Assembly (NCBI GenBank): GCA_030452265.1
Contig: JAKDMQ010000011.1
Coordinates: 1-32,574 of the forward strand
Length of the DNA stretch: 32,574 bases
From: Nitrococcus sp.
Lineage (GTDB): Bacteria > Pseudomonadota > Gammaproteobacteria > Nitrococcales > Nitrococcaceae
Direction: 5' to 3'
Part shown: positions 9,326-16,656 of the stretch, in pieces
Position numbering within the stretch: position 1 is the stretch's first letter
How the letters are laid out: every line of letters starts with the position of its first letter
The notes under the pieces: model-generated
Databases searched by the model: none
Seen by the model: the letters and a program-made list of their open reading frames with translations, nothing else
Told to the model about the DNA's origin: nothing
Position numbers and translations under genes: made by a program

Positions 9326-10152
9326 ATGATGCTGGCTACCATGGTCCGGACTTACTGGATCCGCGCGACCGCGGGCTGCAATACGGTGATGGCCTGTTCG
9401 AGACCATGGCCGTGCGCGATGGTCGCATTCCCTGGCTCGCCTACCATTTGCGTCGCCTGCGGGCGGGCTGCAGCCGATTGCGGATTAACCCGCCCAGAAC
9501 GGTCGAGCTGCGCCGGGAGATTGCTAAGCTGGCGGCCGGGCAATCCCGCGCAATCATCAAGCTGATCGTGACTCGCGGCATAGGCGGGCGCGGCTATCGG
9601 CCCGATCCGAGCGCTCCTGGCCGTCACATCATTCTGCGCCACCCTTGGCCGGCCCATGCCTACGTGCGGGAGCACGAGGGAATCCGACTGCGGGTCTGTT
9701 GGACTCGACTCGCGGTCAATCCCGCATTGGCGGGCCTCAAGCACCTGAATCGCCTAGAGCAGGTGCTGGCCCGCATGGAGTGGCGCGATGACAGTCGATA
9801 TCAGGAGGGTTTGATGCTCGATGTTCAAGACCGGGTAATCGAGGGCACCATGACCAACTTCATCATCGTTCGCGACGGCTCTCTGCTGACTCCGGAGCTG
9901 ACGGGGAGCGGCGTCGCCGGCGTGATGCGCGAGATTATCCTGGAAGCGGCGGCGCGGCAGGGGATACCCTGCCGGGTTACGGCGCTTGCCCTGCCGGATG
10001 TAGCGCAGGCGGACGAAGTCTTTGTCTGCAACTCGGTGATCGGGATCTGGCCCGTTGTTGCGTTGACCAGGCAACGCTACCCGCTTGGCCCCATGACGCG
10101 CCAATTGGCGGCGGCGGTCGAAGCCCGTGCCGCGGGCGGTAGGTTGGGGTGA
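9322..10152 (+). CDS. pabC: aminodeoxychorismate lyase (class IV PLP enzyme)
   Basis: Releases pyruvate from aminodeoxychorismate to give p-aminobenzoate. 276 residues, normal length for PabC. Class IV aminotransferase-fold marks are present: GLQYGDGLFETMAVRDG at the N-terminus, the PLP lysine K140 in GLKHLNRLE, and EGTMTNFIIVRDG followed by GVMREIILE. The ATG at 9322 overlaps the pabB stop as ATGA, so translation is coupled. The last codons and the TGA stop lie inside a REP-like palindrome (10143-10168), so the C-terminal RLG was probably supplied by that element. A branched-chain or D-amino acid aminotransferase is the usual alternative for this fold; the pabB partner makes PabC far more likely. 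Confidence 0.93.
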   Translation: MNDAGYHGPDLLDPRDRGLQYGDGLFETMAVRDGRIPWLAYHLRRLRAGCSRLRINPPRTVELRREIAKLAAGQSRAIIKLIVTRGIGGRGYRPDPSAPGRHIILRHPWPAHAYVREHEGIRLRVCWTRLAVNPALAGLKHLNRLEQVLARMEWRDDSRYQEGLMLDVQDRVIEGTMTNFIIVRDGSLLTPELTGSGVAGVMREIILEAAARQGIPCRVTALALPDVAQADEVFVCNSVIGIWPVVALTRQRYPLGPMTRQLAAAVEARAAGGRLG

Positions 10153-10168
10153 GCTTGCGAACCCCAAC
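10143..10168 (+). repeat. REP-like palindrome, copy 1, overlapping the pabC stop
   Basis: Perfect 8-base inverted arms GTTGGGGT and ACCCCAAC with a 10-base loop. The TGA at 10150-10152 within it is the stop of pabC. The 26-base unit matches copy 3 (read on the other strand) at 25 of 26 positions. A second small inverted repeat, AACATC/GATGTT, follows at 10166-10183. Confidence 0.8.
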
Positions 10169-10242
10169 ATCTGCCCCGATGTTCGACCCAACGCGGCTAC
10201 CGGAGTTGTTGGAGTTCCTTCGTCACCCTAGGCGAGCTGACC

Positions 10243-11445
10243 ATGGTTCCGCCAACATCAGCAAACAAGCCCAAGATGGATAAGTACGCCTTCATCGATC
10301 AGGCCCTGACGGAACGCAAAGACAAGGATCAGCTGCGTTGCCTGCGGACGCTCGTGCCCGATTCGAGCGATCCAGTAATTGCCTACAAAAAAGGCAGGCG
10401 CATGCTGAACTTCTGCTCCAACGATTACCTAGGCTTGTCCCGCCATCCCAGGCTCAAGGAGCGGGCAATGGACTATGCGCGCAGTCATGGCTGCGGTGCA
10501 ACCGCCTCCCGGCTCGTGTGCGGGACGTTCGATATTCACTCTGGGCTGGAAGCCAAGCTGGCGCGCCACTTTGAGCGTGAGGCCGCGCTTGTTCTCAATT
10601 CGGGTTTCCAGGCCAACAGCTCGTTGATCGGCGCTTTGGCCGGGCGCGGCGCGCTCGTACTGGCCGATAAGCTCAGCCACAATAGCTTGCTGCAGGGCGC
10701 ATTGCTCAGCCGCGCCACCTTCAGACGCTATCGGCACCGAGATATGGCGGATCTCGAGCGCAAGCTCGGAGGCGCCGGCGGGCGCTACGAGCGAATTTTG
10801 ATCGTAACGGAGTCCATCTTCAGCATGGACGGCGATCGCAGCGATGTAGATCGGCTCGTGCAGTTGGCGGACAAACACCAGGCATTGCTGATCGTCGACG
10901 ATGCTCATGCGGTCGGGGTGTGGGGCGAGCAGGGCATGGGATTGACAGCGAAAAAAGACGGTATCGATTTGGTGATCGGAACCTTCGGCAAGGCCTACGG
11001 CAGTTTCGGCGCTTTCGTGCTCTGCTCCGACCGGGTAAAGGACTATCTGATCAACTTCTGCCCAGGGTTTATCTATACTACCGCGCTGCCGCCACCGGTC
11101 ATCGGAGCGATTGAAGCCGGCCTCGATCTAGTCCCAACAATGGATCAGGACCGCGGCTATTTGCAGGGTCTCTGCGACCAAGTGAGGGCAAGACTGCGTG
11201 CGATGGGCTTCGACACACACAGCTCAAGCTCGCAGATTATCCCCATTTTGCTCGGCGATGAACGGCTCACCTTGAGTCTGTCACGATGGCTGGAACTAAA
11301 CGGGATACTGGCGACGGCCATTCGCCCGCCGACGGTGGAGGCAGGTAAGTCGCGGATTCGCATTGCGCTGTCGAGTTGCCACACGGGTGAGCACATCGAG
11401 TATTTTTTGCAGGTGCTGCGGGGCTGGAATGGGGCCAAAAGCTGA
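10243..11445 (+). CDS. bioF: 8-amino-7-oxononanoate synthase
   Basis: Condenses pimeloyl-ACP (or pimeloyl-CoA) with alanine to form KAPA in biotin synthesis. 400 residues from ATG 10243; ATG 10276 would give 389 and is possible. Alpha-oxoamine synthase marks: NFCSNDYLGLSRHP, GCGATASRLVCG, HNSLLQG, D220/H222 in VDDAHAVG, and the PLP lysine K250 in GTFGKAYGSFGAF. It starts a compact bioF–hydrolase–bioD–bioA run. No BirA-type operator (a long TTGTAAACC palindrome) is seen in the 90 bases upstream. A glycine C-acetyltransferase (Kbl) is excluded by the biotin neighbours. Confidence 0.95.
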   Translation: MVPPTSANKPKMDKYAFIDQALTERKDKDQLRCLRTLVPDSSDPVIAYKKGRRMLNFCSNDYLGLSRHPRLKERAMDYARSHGCGATASRLVCGTFDIHSGLEAKLARHFEREAALVLNSGFQANSSLIGALAGRGALVLADKLSHNSLLQGALLSRATFRRYRHRDMADLERKLGGAGGRYERILIVTESIFSMDGDRSDVDRLVQLADKHQALLIVDDAHAVGVWGEQGMGLTAKKDGIDLVIGTFGKAYGSFGAFVLCSDRVKDYLINFCPGFIYTTALPPPVIGAIEAGLDLVPTMDQDRGYLQGLCDQVRARLRAMGFDTHSSSSQIIPILLGDERLTLSLSRWLELNGILATAIRPPTVEAGKSRIRIALSSCHTGEHIEYFLQVLRGWNGAKS

Positions 11446-12106
11446 AATACTGGCTTTCCACGGCTGGGGATTCGATCGGAACGCCTGGAGCGCATGGCAG
11501 GATTATCTTGCCCCTTGCTGCCGGCTGCAGGCATTTGATCGTGGCTATTACGGCCAACCCCATGATCCCGTGTTCAGCGACCCGGGTAGCCGGAAAATAA
11601 TCTTTGCCCATTCATATGGGCTGCATCTTTGCCCGCCGCGAGAGTTGGAATCCTGTGACCTTCTGGTCATATTCAGCGGCTTTATCCACTTTCATCAGGA
11701 AACACCACCGTTACAAAAAAAATCACGCCTGATCCTTAAACGCATGCAGGAGCGCTTCGCAACCGAGCCCACGGCGGTCATGCGCGATTTCATGCGCCGT
11801 TGCTATGCGCCCGCGGCGTACGAGGATCACCTGAGCGGTAAGCCCGACCTGAACCGACTGGCCGAGGATCTGTGTTTGCTGGGCCGCAGCCGGGTGACCA
11901 CCGGCACATTTTGTGAAGTGCCGCGCATACAGATATTACACGGCGCTGAAGACTGCATTGTGCCGAGTTGGCAAGGCCGCGCGCTGTTCGAAGCGCTACG
12001 GCAGCATGATGCCCGCTACCATGAAATCGAGGGAGCCGGGCATGGGCTGCCCTTCTCGCATATGCGCAAATGCTGGAACATCCTGGAATCCGTGCTAATG
12101 AGCTGA
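11429..12106 (+). CDS. BioH-like alpha/beta hydrolase of the biotin cluster (divergent)
   Basis: Small alpha/beta hydrolase, 225 residues, starting inside the end of bioF (17-base overlap), so translation is coupled. Its place suggests it removes the methyl ester from pimeloyl-ACP methyl ester, the BioH step. The fold starts with LAFHGWGFDRNAW, like the HGWG oxyanion segment of BioH and BioG. A full triad can be proposed: S62 in AHSYG, D175 in GAEDCIVP, H205 in GAGHGLPF. The nucleophile elbow reads A-H-S-Y-G and lacks the first glycine of the common G-x-S-x-G. Overall similarity to E. coli BioH looks low, so this may be one of the several unrelated BioH-replacing esterases. The role is inferred from context. 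Confidence 0.75.
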   Translation: MGPKAEILAFHGWGFDRNAWSAWQDYLAPCCRLQAFDRGYYGQPHDPVFSDPGSRKIIFAHSYGLHLCPPRELESCDLLVIFSGFIHFHQETPPLQKKSRLILKRMQERFATEPTAVMRDFMRRCYAPAAYEDHLSGKPDLNRLAEDLCLLGRSRVTTGTFCEVPRIQILHGAEDCIVPSWQGRALFEALRQHDARYHEIEGAGHGLPFSHMRKCWNILESVLMS

Positions 12107-12155
12107 TGCGTAATCCAGTTGCGATATCTTCACGAAGTGGTTGCAAAGCGTTGAT

Positions 12156-12791
12156 ATGAATACCCGTGCGCGCTTACCTCAAAGCGTGTTTATTACCGGC
12201 ACGGACACCGGGATTGGGAAAACCGTGGTATCGGCCATGCTGGCCCTGGGATTGCGAGCGCATTACTGGAAGCCAGTCCAATCCGGTCTGGAGGAGGAGA
12301 CCGACACCCGGTTCGTCAAGCGCGTAACGGGGTTGCCTGATGCCCATTTCGCTGAGGAGCGCTTCCGCTTGACGGCACCATTATCGCCCCATGCCTCCGC
12401 CGCAATGGATGGCATTGAGATTCATCTGCATGATTTTGCGCTGCCAACCGCCATGTCCGAGGAATGCCTTGTGGTCGAGGGCGCCGGCGGTTTGATGGTG
12501 CCGCTCAACTCGACCCACATGATGATTGACCTGATCGCTTACCTAGGCCTCCCCGCGGTTTTGGTCGCACGCACGGGCCTTGGTACAATTAATCACACGC
12601 TATTGTCCATCGAGCAGCTTCGACTCCACTCTATACCAATTGCCGGGGTCATCATGAATGGGCCAGAGAATGCCGGTAATCTTAAAGCGATCGAGCATTA
12701 TGGGAAAACTCAGGTAATTGGCGTGATTGAGCCGATGGATGCGATCAATCCTCATACGTTGCAACGCGCATTCGATGATCTTTTTCGATAA
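12156..12791 (+). CDS. bioD: dethiobiotin synthetase
   Basis: ATP-dependent carboxylation and ring closure of DAPA to dethiobiotin. 211 residues from the ATG at 12156 (a TTG five codons upstream is also open). The P-loop is GTDTGIGKT near residue 15, then YWKPVQSG, SPHASAA, the VVEGAGGLMVP motif and a late VIMNGPEN segment that binds adenine. All are typical of BioD. It lies 49 bases after the hydrolase gene and 21 bases before bioA. Somewhat shorter than E. coli BioD (225 residues), without a missing core motif. Confidence 0.95.
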   Translation: MNTRARLPQSVFITGTDTGIGKTVVSAMLALGLRAHYWKPVQSGLEEETDTRFVKRVTGLPDAHFAEERFRLTAPLSPHASAAMDGIEIHLHDFALPTAMSEECLVVEGAGGLMVPLNSTHMMIDLIAYLGLPAVLVARTGLGTINHTLLSIEQLRLHSIPIAGVIMNGPENAGNLKAIEHYGKTQVIGVIEPMDAINPHTLQRAFDDLFR

Positions 12792-12812
12792 AAACTGAGA
12801 TTTCTTTCAGCT

Positions 12813-14111
12813 ATGCAAGAGAAATTCCCGGGAGCCCATCCAAATATTTGGTATCCATTCACCGCCATTAAAGGAGCGCCATCGCCGCTGAAAGTGTTGT
12901 CCGGAAACGGGGCCTGGATCGAGCTGGAAGGAGGCAAGCGGCTGCTTGACCTGATATCGAGCTGGTGGGTCAACCTGCTTGGCCATGCAAGGCCAGAAAT
13001 AGCCGATGCCATATGTCGGCAATCGCAGCGGCTGGAGCACGTTATTTTCGCTGGATTCACCCATGAACCGGCGGAAGACCTTGCTGAGAAACTTGCTGGG
13101 AAACTGCCGGGTCAATTGAATCGGGTTTTCTATTCCGATGATGGCTCGACCGCGGTCGAGGTCGCTATCAAGATGGCTTGGCAGTATTGGGCCAACCTCG
13201 GGGAGAAGCGTAAATCGTTTATCGCCTTCGATCATGCTTATCACGGCGATACTTTCGGGGCGATGTCGATCAGCGCTCGATCGCTGTTTACGGATGGTTT
13301 CAAGGAGCTGCTGTTCGATGTGGAGCACGTGCCTTATCCGGCGACTTGGCTCGACGATGGTGAGGTTGAAGCCAAAGAAGCCGCGGCGATACGCCGGATT
13401 GCGCATCTTCTCGAACAAAATCCCAAGCGCTACGCGGCGATCATAATCGAGCCGCTCGTCCAAGGCGCCGGCGGCATGCGCATGTGCCGAGTCGAATTTC
13501 TGCAAGCGCTGCGGCGATTGTCACGCCAGCACGACACGCTTTTCATCTTCGATGAGGTAATGACCGGTTTTGGCCGCACAGGAGAGTGGTTCGCTTGCGC
13601 GCGGGCCGCCATCGATCCGGATGTGATTTGCCTTGCCAAGGGTCTGACGGGTGGGTTCTTGCCGCTGGCGGTAACGGTTTGTTCAGACGACATCTACGGC
13701 GTATTCTCGAGCCCCGATCCAGATAAGACTTTGTTTCATGGCCACAGCTATACCGCGAATCCGCTGGGCTGCGCCGCCGCGCTCGCGACCATGGAATTGC
13801 TCGAACAAAACGAAGAATGGTTCAAGACCCTGGAGCAGGCGCATGGCAAACATCTGGCGCCGCTGATCGCCCATCCCAAGCTGGATAGAATCCGGGTAGC
13901 AGGCACCATTGCCGCCATGGACATCAAGACGGATGAGCGCGAGGGATACCTGAATACGGTCTCCGCTACAATCAAACGCAAAGCCTTCGAACGCGGCTTG
14001 CTGTTGCGCCCGTTGGGCAATGTGCTGTACTTGATGCCGCCATACTGCATCAGCAAGGACGAGCTTGCCTGGGCTTACCGGGGGATTGCATCGATAGTGG
14101 ACGAGCTATGA
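12813..14111 (+). CDS. bioA: adenosylmethionine--8-amino-7-oxononanoate transaminase
   Basis: PLP enzyme that aminates KAPA to DAPA, usually with S-adenosylmethionine as amino donor. 432 residues, complete. Class III aminotransferase marks: WYPFTAIKG at the N-terminus (the BioA substrate region), DDGSTAVEVAIKMA, HAYHGDT, D247 in FIFDEVMTGFGRTG, and PLP lysine K276 in CLAKGLTGG, then FHGHSYTANPLGCAAA. It closes the biotin run. With bioF and bioD it covers every step from pimeloyl-ACP to dethiobiotin; only bioB would be needed to finish, and it is not in the window. Confidence 0.96.
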   Translation: MQEKFPGAHPNIWYPFTAIKGAPSPLKVLSGNGAWIELEGGKRLLDLISSWWVNLLGHARPEIADAICRQSQRLEHVIFAGFTHEPAEDLAEKLAGKLPGQLNRVFYSDDGSTAVEVAIKMAWQYWANLGEKRKSFIAFDHAYHGDTFGAMSISARSLFTDGFKELLFDVEHVPYPATWLDDGEVEAKEAAAIRRIAHLLEQNPKRYAAIIIEPLVQGAGGMRMCRVEFLQALRRLSRQHDTLFIFDEVMTGFGRTGEWFACARAAIDPDVICLAKGLTGGFLPLAVTVCSDDIYGVFSSPDPDKTLFHGHSYTANPLGCAAALATMELLEQNEEWFKTLEQAHGKHLAPLIAHPKLDRIRVAGTIAAMDIKTDEREGYLNTVSATIKRKAFERGLLLRPLGNVLYLMPPYCISKDELAWAYRGIASIVDEL

Positions 14112-14357
14112 ACGCAGATGGCCCTCGGGATCGCCGAGTTGTACTTGAAGTTTTGGTCGGTTGCTGATTTCATAGCCATATAGTCTCCCGATTGTTCGGG
14201 ATGGCTCCGCAAGCCTGAATGCGTGGGACAAAATTCTAGAATCTCGTGACGCCGCCATTTTCTTCGGCGAAGCGGCTTTATCCAACAAGGCGCTGCACCG
14301 GACGACAGCTCCGCGCTCTATTGTCGTCCGTGAGCTTGCCTGTTTGCAGGAACAATC
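14112..14357. other. noncoding gap between bioA and methyltransferase gene
   Basis: No gene, RNA or convincing terminator was recognised in these 246 bases. The only support for function is the AGGA ribosome site directly before the next start. The gap separates the biotin run from a gene of doubtful relation to it. Confidence 0.4.
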
Positions 14358-15170
14358 ATGGACACCACAAGACAGCAGCTTTTCTGCCAAGGGCAGGAGA
14401 TAAGCACGACGGCAGGCGTGATGGATGGCCAGCACACGTATTTTACTTCCCAATTTCCAAGGGTTTATGAGAGTATCCGGCGGTTTGATCTGCTGTCTCA
14501 GCGCTTGGGAGACGTGTTGGAGATAGGTCCCTTCTATGCGTATCTGCCTTTCTTCCTGCGTAAGCATGCGGCATCGTACACCGTCATGGAGGGAGATGAT
14601 CCCGCCGTATATCCGCTTTTGCCGCTATACCAGGAGCAGGCCATTGAGTACTCATGTGTCGATTTGTTCGAGATGTTCGGGCCGGTCCATTCTGCGAAGC
14701 ATGCGCTGCCGTTACCAGATGAGGCTTACGACACAATCCTATGCTGGGACACGATTGAGCATTTCAGTTTCAACCCCGTCAAATTCGTGCGCGAGCTCCA
14801 TCGGCTCCTGAGGCCGGGAGGAAGGGCATATATTACGGTTCCCAACCGTGCCTCCTTTCAGAATCTGGTTGACGTGTTATTTGGGCGCAACGAGCAAGCG
14901 CATATCGCGGCGTACTATCAGTTTGAAAACTATGAGTCGAATGGTAAGAAGGCGTACTACGGTTTTCACTGGCGCGAGTATTCCCCTCCGGAATTGCGGC
15001 GCCTATTCACCGGCGCTGACTTCCGGGTTACGGCCTGCCGCTCGTTCACGGCCTTCCAAGACTATGGTAGCGTAAGCGTCCCTCGAAACATCGCCAGGGC
15101 CGCGTCTCGCTGGGGAACTTCGCTCCTGCCGCGATTCGGCACCCATGTGCTGCTGATGGCTGAGAAGTAG
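14358..15170 (+). CDS. class I SAM-dependent methyltransferase, substrate unknown
   Basis: 270 residues with a methyltransferase type 11/12 core. Motif I is the unusual VLEIGPFYAYLP (about 53-64) instead of a glycine-rich GxGxG loop. The acidic strand-2 end is VMEGDD, motif IV is YDTILCWDTIEHFSF, and RLLRPGGRAYITVPNR follows. The start has AGGA six bases upstream. It follows bioA in the same direction after 246 bases. One may ask whether it replaces BioC, but it shows no BioC-like N-terminus, and its core looks more like methyltransferases of surface-sugar clusters. Target therefore unknown. Confidence 0.8.
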   Translation: MDTTRQQLFCQGQEISTTAGVMDGQHTYFTSQFPRVYESIRRFDLLSQRLGDVLEIGPFYAYLPFFLRKHAASYTVMEGDDPAVYPLLPLYQEQAIEYSCVDLFEMFGPVHSAKHALPLPDEAYDTILCWDTIEHFSFNPVKFVRELHRLLRPGGRAYITVPNRASFQNLVDVLFGRNEQAHIAAYYQFENYESNGKKAYYGFHWREYSPPELRRLFTGADFRVTACRSFTAFQDYGSVSVPRNIARAASRWGTSLLPRFGTHVLLMAEK

Positions 15171-15286
15171 CGATCTGGCACACCGCTGGTTTGCTCGCCG
15201 TTGGCTAAGGCCAGGGGCCATTAAGCTAATATAAATCGCATGTGCGCTGAAATTCGCAAGTGACGTGGAATGCGCAGCCCCAGCAG

Positions 15287-15311
15287 GTTGGGGTGACGAA
15301 GGAACCCCAAC
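15287..15311 (+). repeat. REP-like palindrome, copy 2
   Basis: Arms GTTGGGGT and ACCCCAAC, perfect over 8 bases, with a 9-base loop that differs from copies 1 and 3. It lies in the gene-free stretch 15171-15480. Confidence 0.75.
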
Positions 15312-15379
15312 AAATACCGCTCTACGATTGCATTCTAATGTTTACTGGTTGCGCGATAGTGGCGGATGGTTTTGAAACT

Positions 15380-15405
15380 GTTGGGGTTCGCAAACTCACC
15401 CCAAC
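15380..15405 (-). repeat. REP-like palindrome, copy 3, inverted
   Basis: The same 8-base arms with a 10-base loop, in the opposite orientation to copies 1 and 2, about 70 bases from copy 2. On the minus strand it differs from copy 1 at one position in the loop. Copies 2 and 3 thus form an inverted pair, like the paired REP units known from other gammaproteobacteria. Confidence 0.78.
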
Positions 15406-15483
15406 CTACGCTTTGGTGGATGGTAGGGACAGCGGTGTCGAGCCTTTCAATCACACACTGCTTCCATTTTGCTAAACCCACTT

Positions 15484-15810
15484 TCTGGCAACCACCCCTT
15501 GAGCTCGCTCTGCCAGGCACTCGACATCGCGCACCGCCCTGTCCGCCCGAAGTGCCCGCGGACTAATGACATGGTCGAGCGCATTAACAGCCGTATCAGC
15601 GAGGTATGCCCCCTGACCTCTCGTTCATGATATTTGACAATAATTCCCTAAAGTGCTACCACTAAAGCACTACTCCTAAAGTGTTATCTCTGGCTCTACA
15701 ATCACCACCTTACCCAGAAGACCGTCGAGCACCAGAGCGCGGTCAAAACCATGAAAAGCTGGTGCGCGAAACAGCGTTCTGATTCATTCAGAAACCACAG
15801 AATCGTCGGG
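15484..15810 (+). pseudogene. IS481-family transposase remnant (C-terminal part)
   Basis: One frame (frame of 15571) gives LCQALDIAHRPVRPKC and then RTNDMVERINSRISEV. This corresponds to the conserved DDE region of IS481 transposases, whose usual form is roughly EHRLTRPxxPQTNGMVERFNGRI, with the catalytic E in MVER. After stops at about 15634 and 15649 the same frame resumes with LLLKCYLWLYNHHLTQ and KTVEHQSAVKTMKSW, the C-terminal YNHH...ALxxW part of the same family. The first two thirds of the transposase are absent and the 14-base repeats at 15648-15689 interrupt it. The end near 15810 is an estimate. Confidence 0.72.
15648..15689 (+). repeat. three imperfect 14-base tandem units
   Basis: Units CTAAAGTGCTACCA, CTAAAGCACTACTC and CTAAAGTGTTATCT follow each other exactly. 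Units 1 and 3 agree at 11 of 14 positions. Units 1 and 2 also form a small inverted repeat AGTGCT/AGCACT. They sit within the decayed transposase. Confidence 0.55.
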
Positions 15811-15852
15811 GATCTGACAAATAGTCAGTTTCCTTGTAGGGAGAGATCCGGA

Positions 15853-16560
15853 GTGCTAAGGAAACGAACGCTCAAAGGTTTGCTATCGCGTTGGCACAAA
15901 ACAAAGCCCGATTCTCTCACGTACAGCAGAGCATTGTGGTCCCGCCAGGCTCAGAAAGGCGAGTTGGCGTTTCACAAACAGGACCAGAAGCGCCAAGGTG
16001 TGGGATTCGATGCAAACTCCAAATTTTTGTTTGAGCACTTCGGGCTCATACGGGAGCATTTCCGTGGCTGCACAGTCATTGACCTAGGCGCTGGCAGTAA
16101 GCTACGCACCAAATATTTCGATGAGGCTCAAGTGATCGCGATCGAACCCTTGGCCGATCGCTTTCTCGACGAAGTTCCTTGGTGCGACTTGAACGTCGCG
16201 CACGCCGTCTATTCACAACCGGCGGAACACCGCATCGAGGCGTTGATCGGGTGCGCGGATCTAGTCATAAGCATCAACGTTTTGGACCACTGCTACAATT
16301 TCTATCAGATTATTTCCAATATCCGCGCCTACCTCAAACCCGACGGTGTTGCTTTTCTCTCGTTCGATGAGCATAAATACCGCGATTCCATGCACCCCCT
16401 TATTCTATCTGATGAGATATGCCATGAGGTGTTTAGGGACAATGGGCTTGCGGTATCGCGCCATACGAAAGGCTTTGGAAACGTGAAGTGGATTGCGAAG
16501 GGGCGCGAATCCTATGGGCACGGCGATTTCTGCCTAAATTACTGGTTGTCATCGGCCTGA
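15853..16560 (+). CDS. SAM-dependent methyltransferase-like protein
   Basis: 235 residues from the GTG at 15853, which has a GGGAGAG ribosome site about 7 bases upstream. The frame is also open back to an ATG at 15751, but that stretch encodes the tail of the IS481 transposase and should not be counted. The methyltransferase core is seen in TVIDLGAGSKLR (motif I, about 74-85), VIAIEPL (strand 2), DLVISINVLDHC (motif IV) and YLKPDGVAFLSFDEH. A basic N-terminus precedes it. It is not closely similar to the methyltransferase at 14358. Substrate unknown; its position behind a dead insertion sequence suggests acquisition by transfer. Confidence 0.7.
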   Translation: MLRKRTLKGLLSRWHKTKPDSLTYSRALWSRQAQKGELAFHKQDQKRQGVGFDANSKFLFEHFGLIREHFRGCTVIDLGAGSKLRTKYFDEAQVIAIEPLADRFLDEVPWCDLNVAHAVYSQPAEHRIEALIGCADLVISINVLDHCYNFYQIISNIRAYLKPDGVAFLSFDEHKYRDSMHPLILSDEICHEVFRDNGLAVSRHTKGFGNVKWIAKGRESYGHGDFCLNYWLSSA

Positions 16561-16656
16561 CTCAAGCAACCTCAGGAATAACGACCGGCGGCCCGAATAG
16601 GGGTTCAGAATGTTCAGCCGCCATTCGGCAAATCAACACATAAGGCGACTTTGGTG

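Noticed and set aside
10153-10242. Search for a BirA operator or riboswitch before bioF
   Set aside because: Only a 6-base inverted repeat AACATC/GATGTT is present, too short and unlike the BirA operator.
14358-15170. Methyltransferase after bioA considered as BioC
   Set aside because: No BioC-like N-terminus, atypical motif I and a 246-base gap; kept as a methyltransferase of unknown substrate.
15260-15566. Two overlapping short frames of 66-71 codons around the REP-like pair
   Set aside because: They are built from the palindromes and the transposase remnant read in the wrong frame, without a ribosome site.
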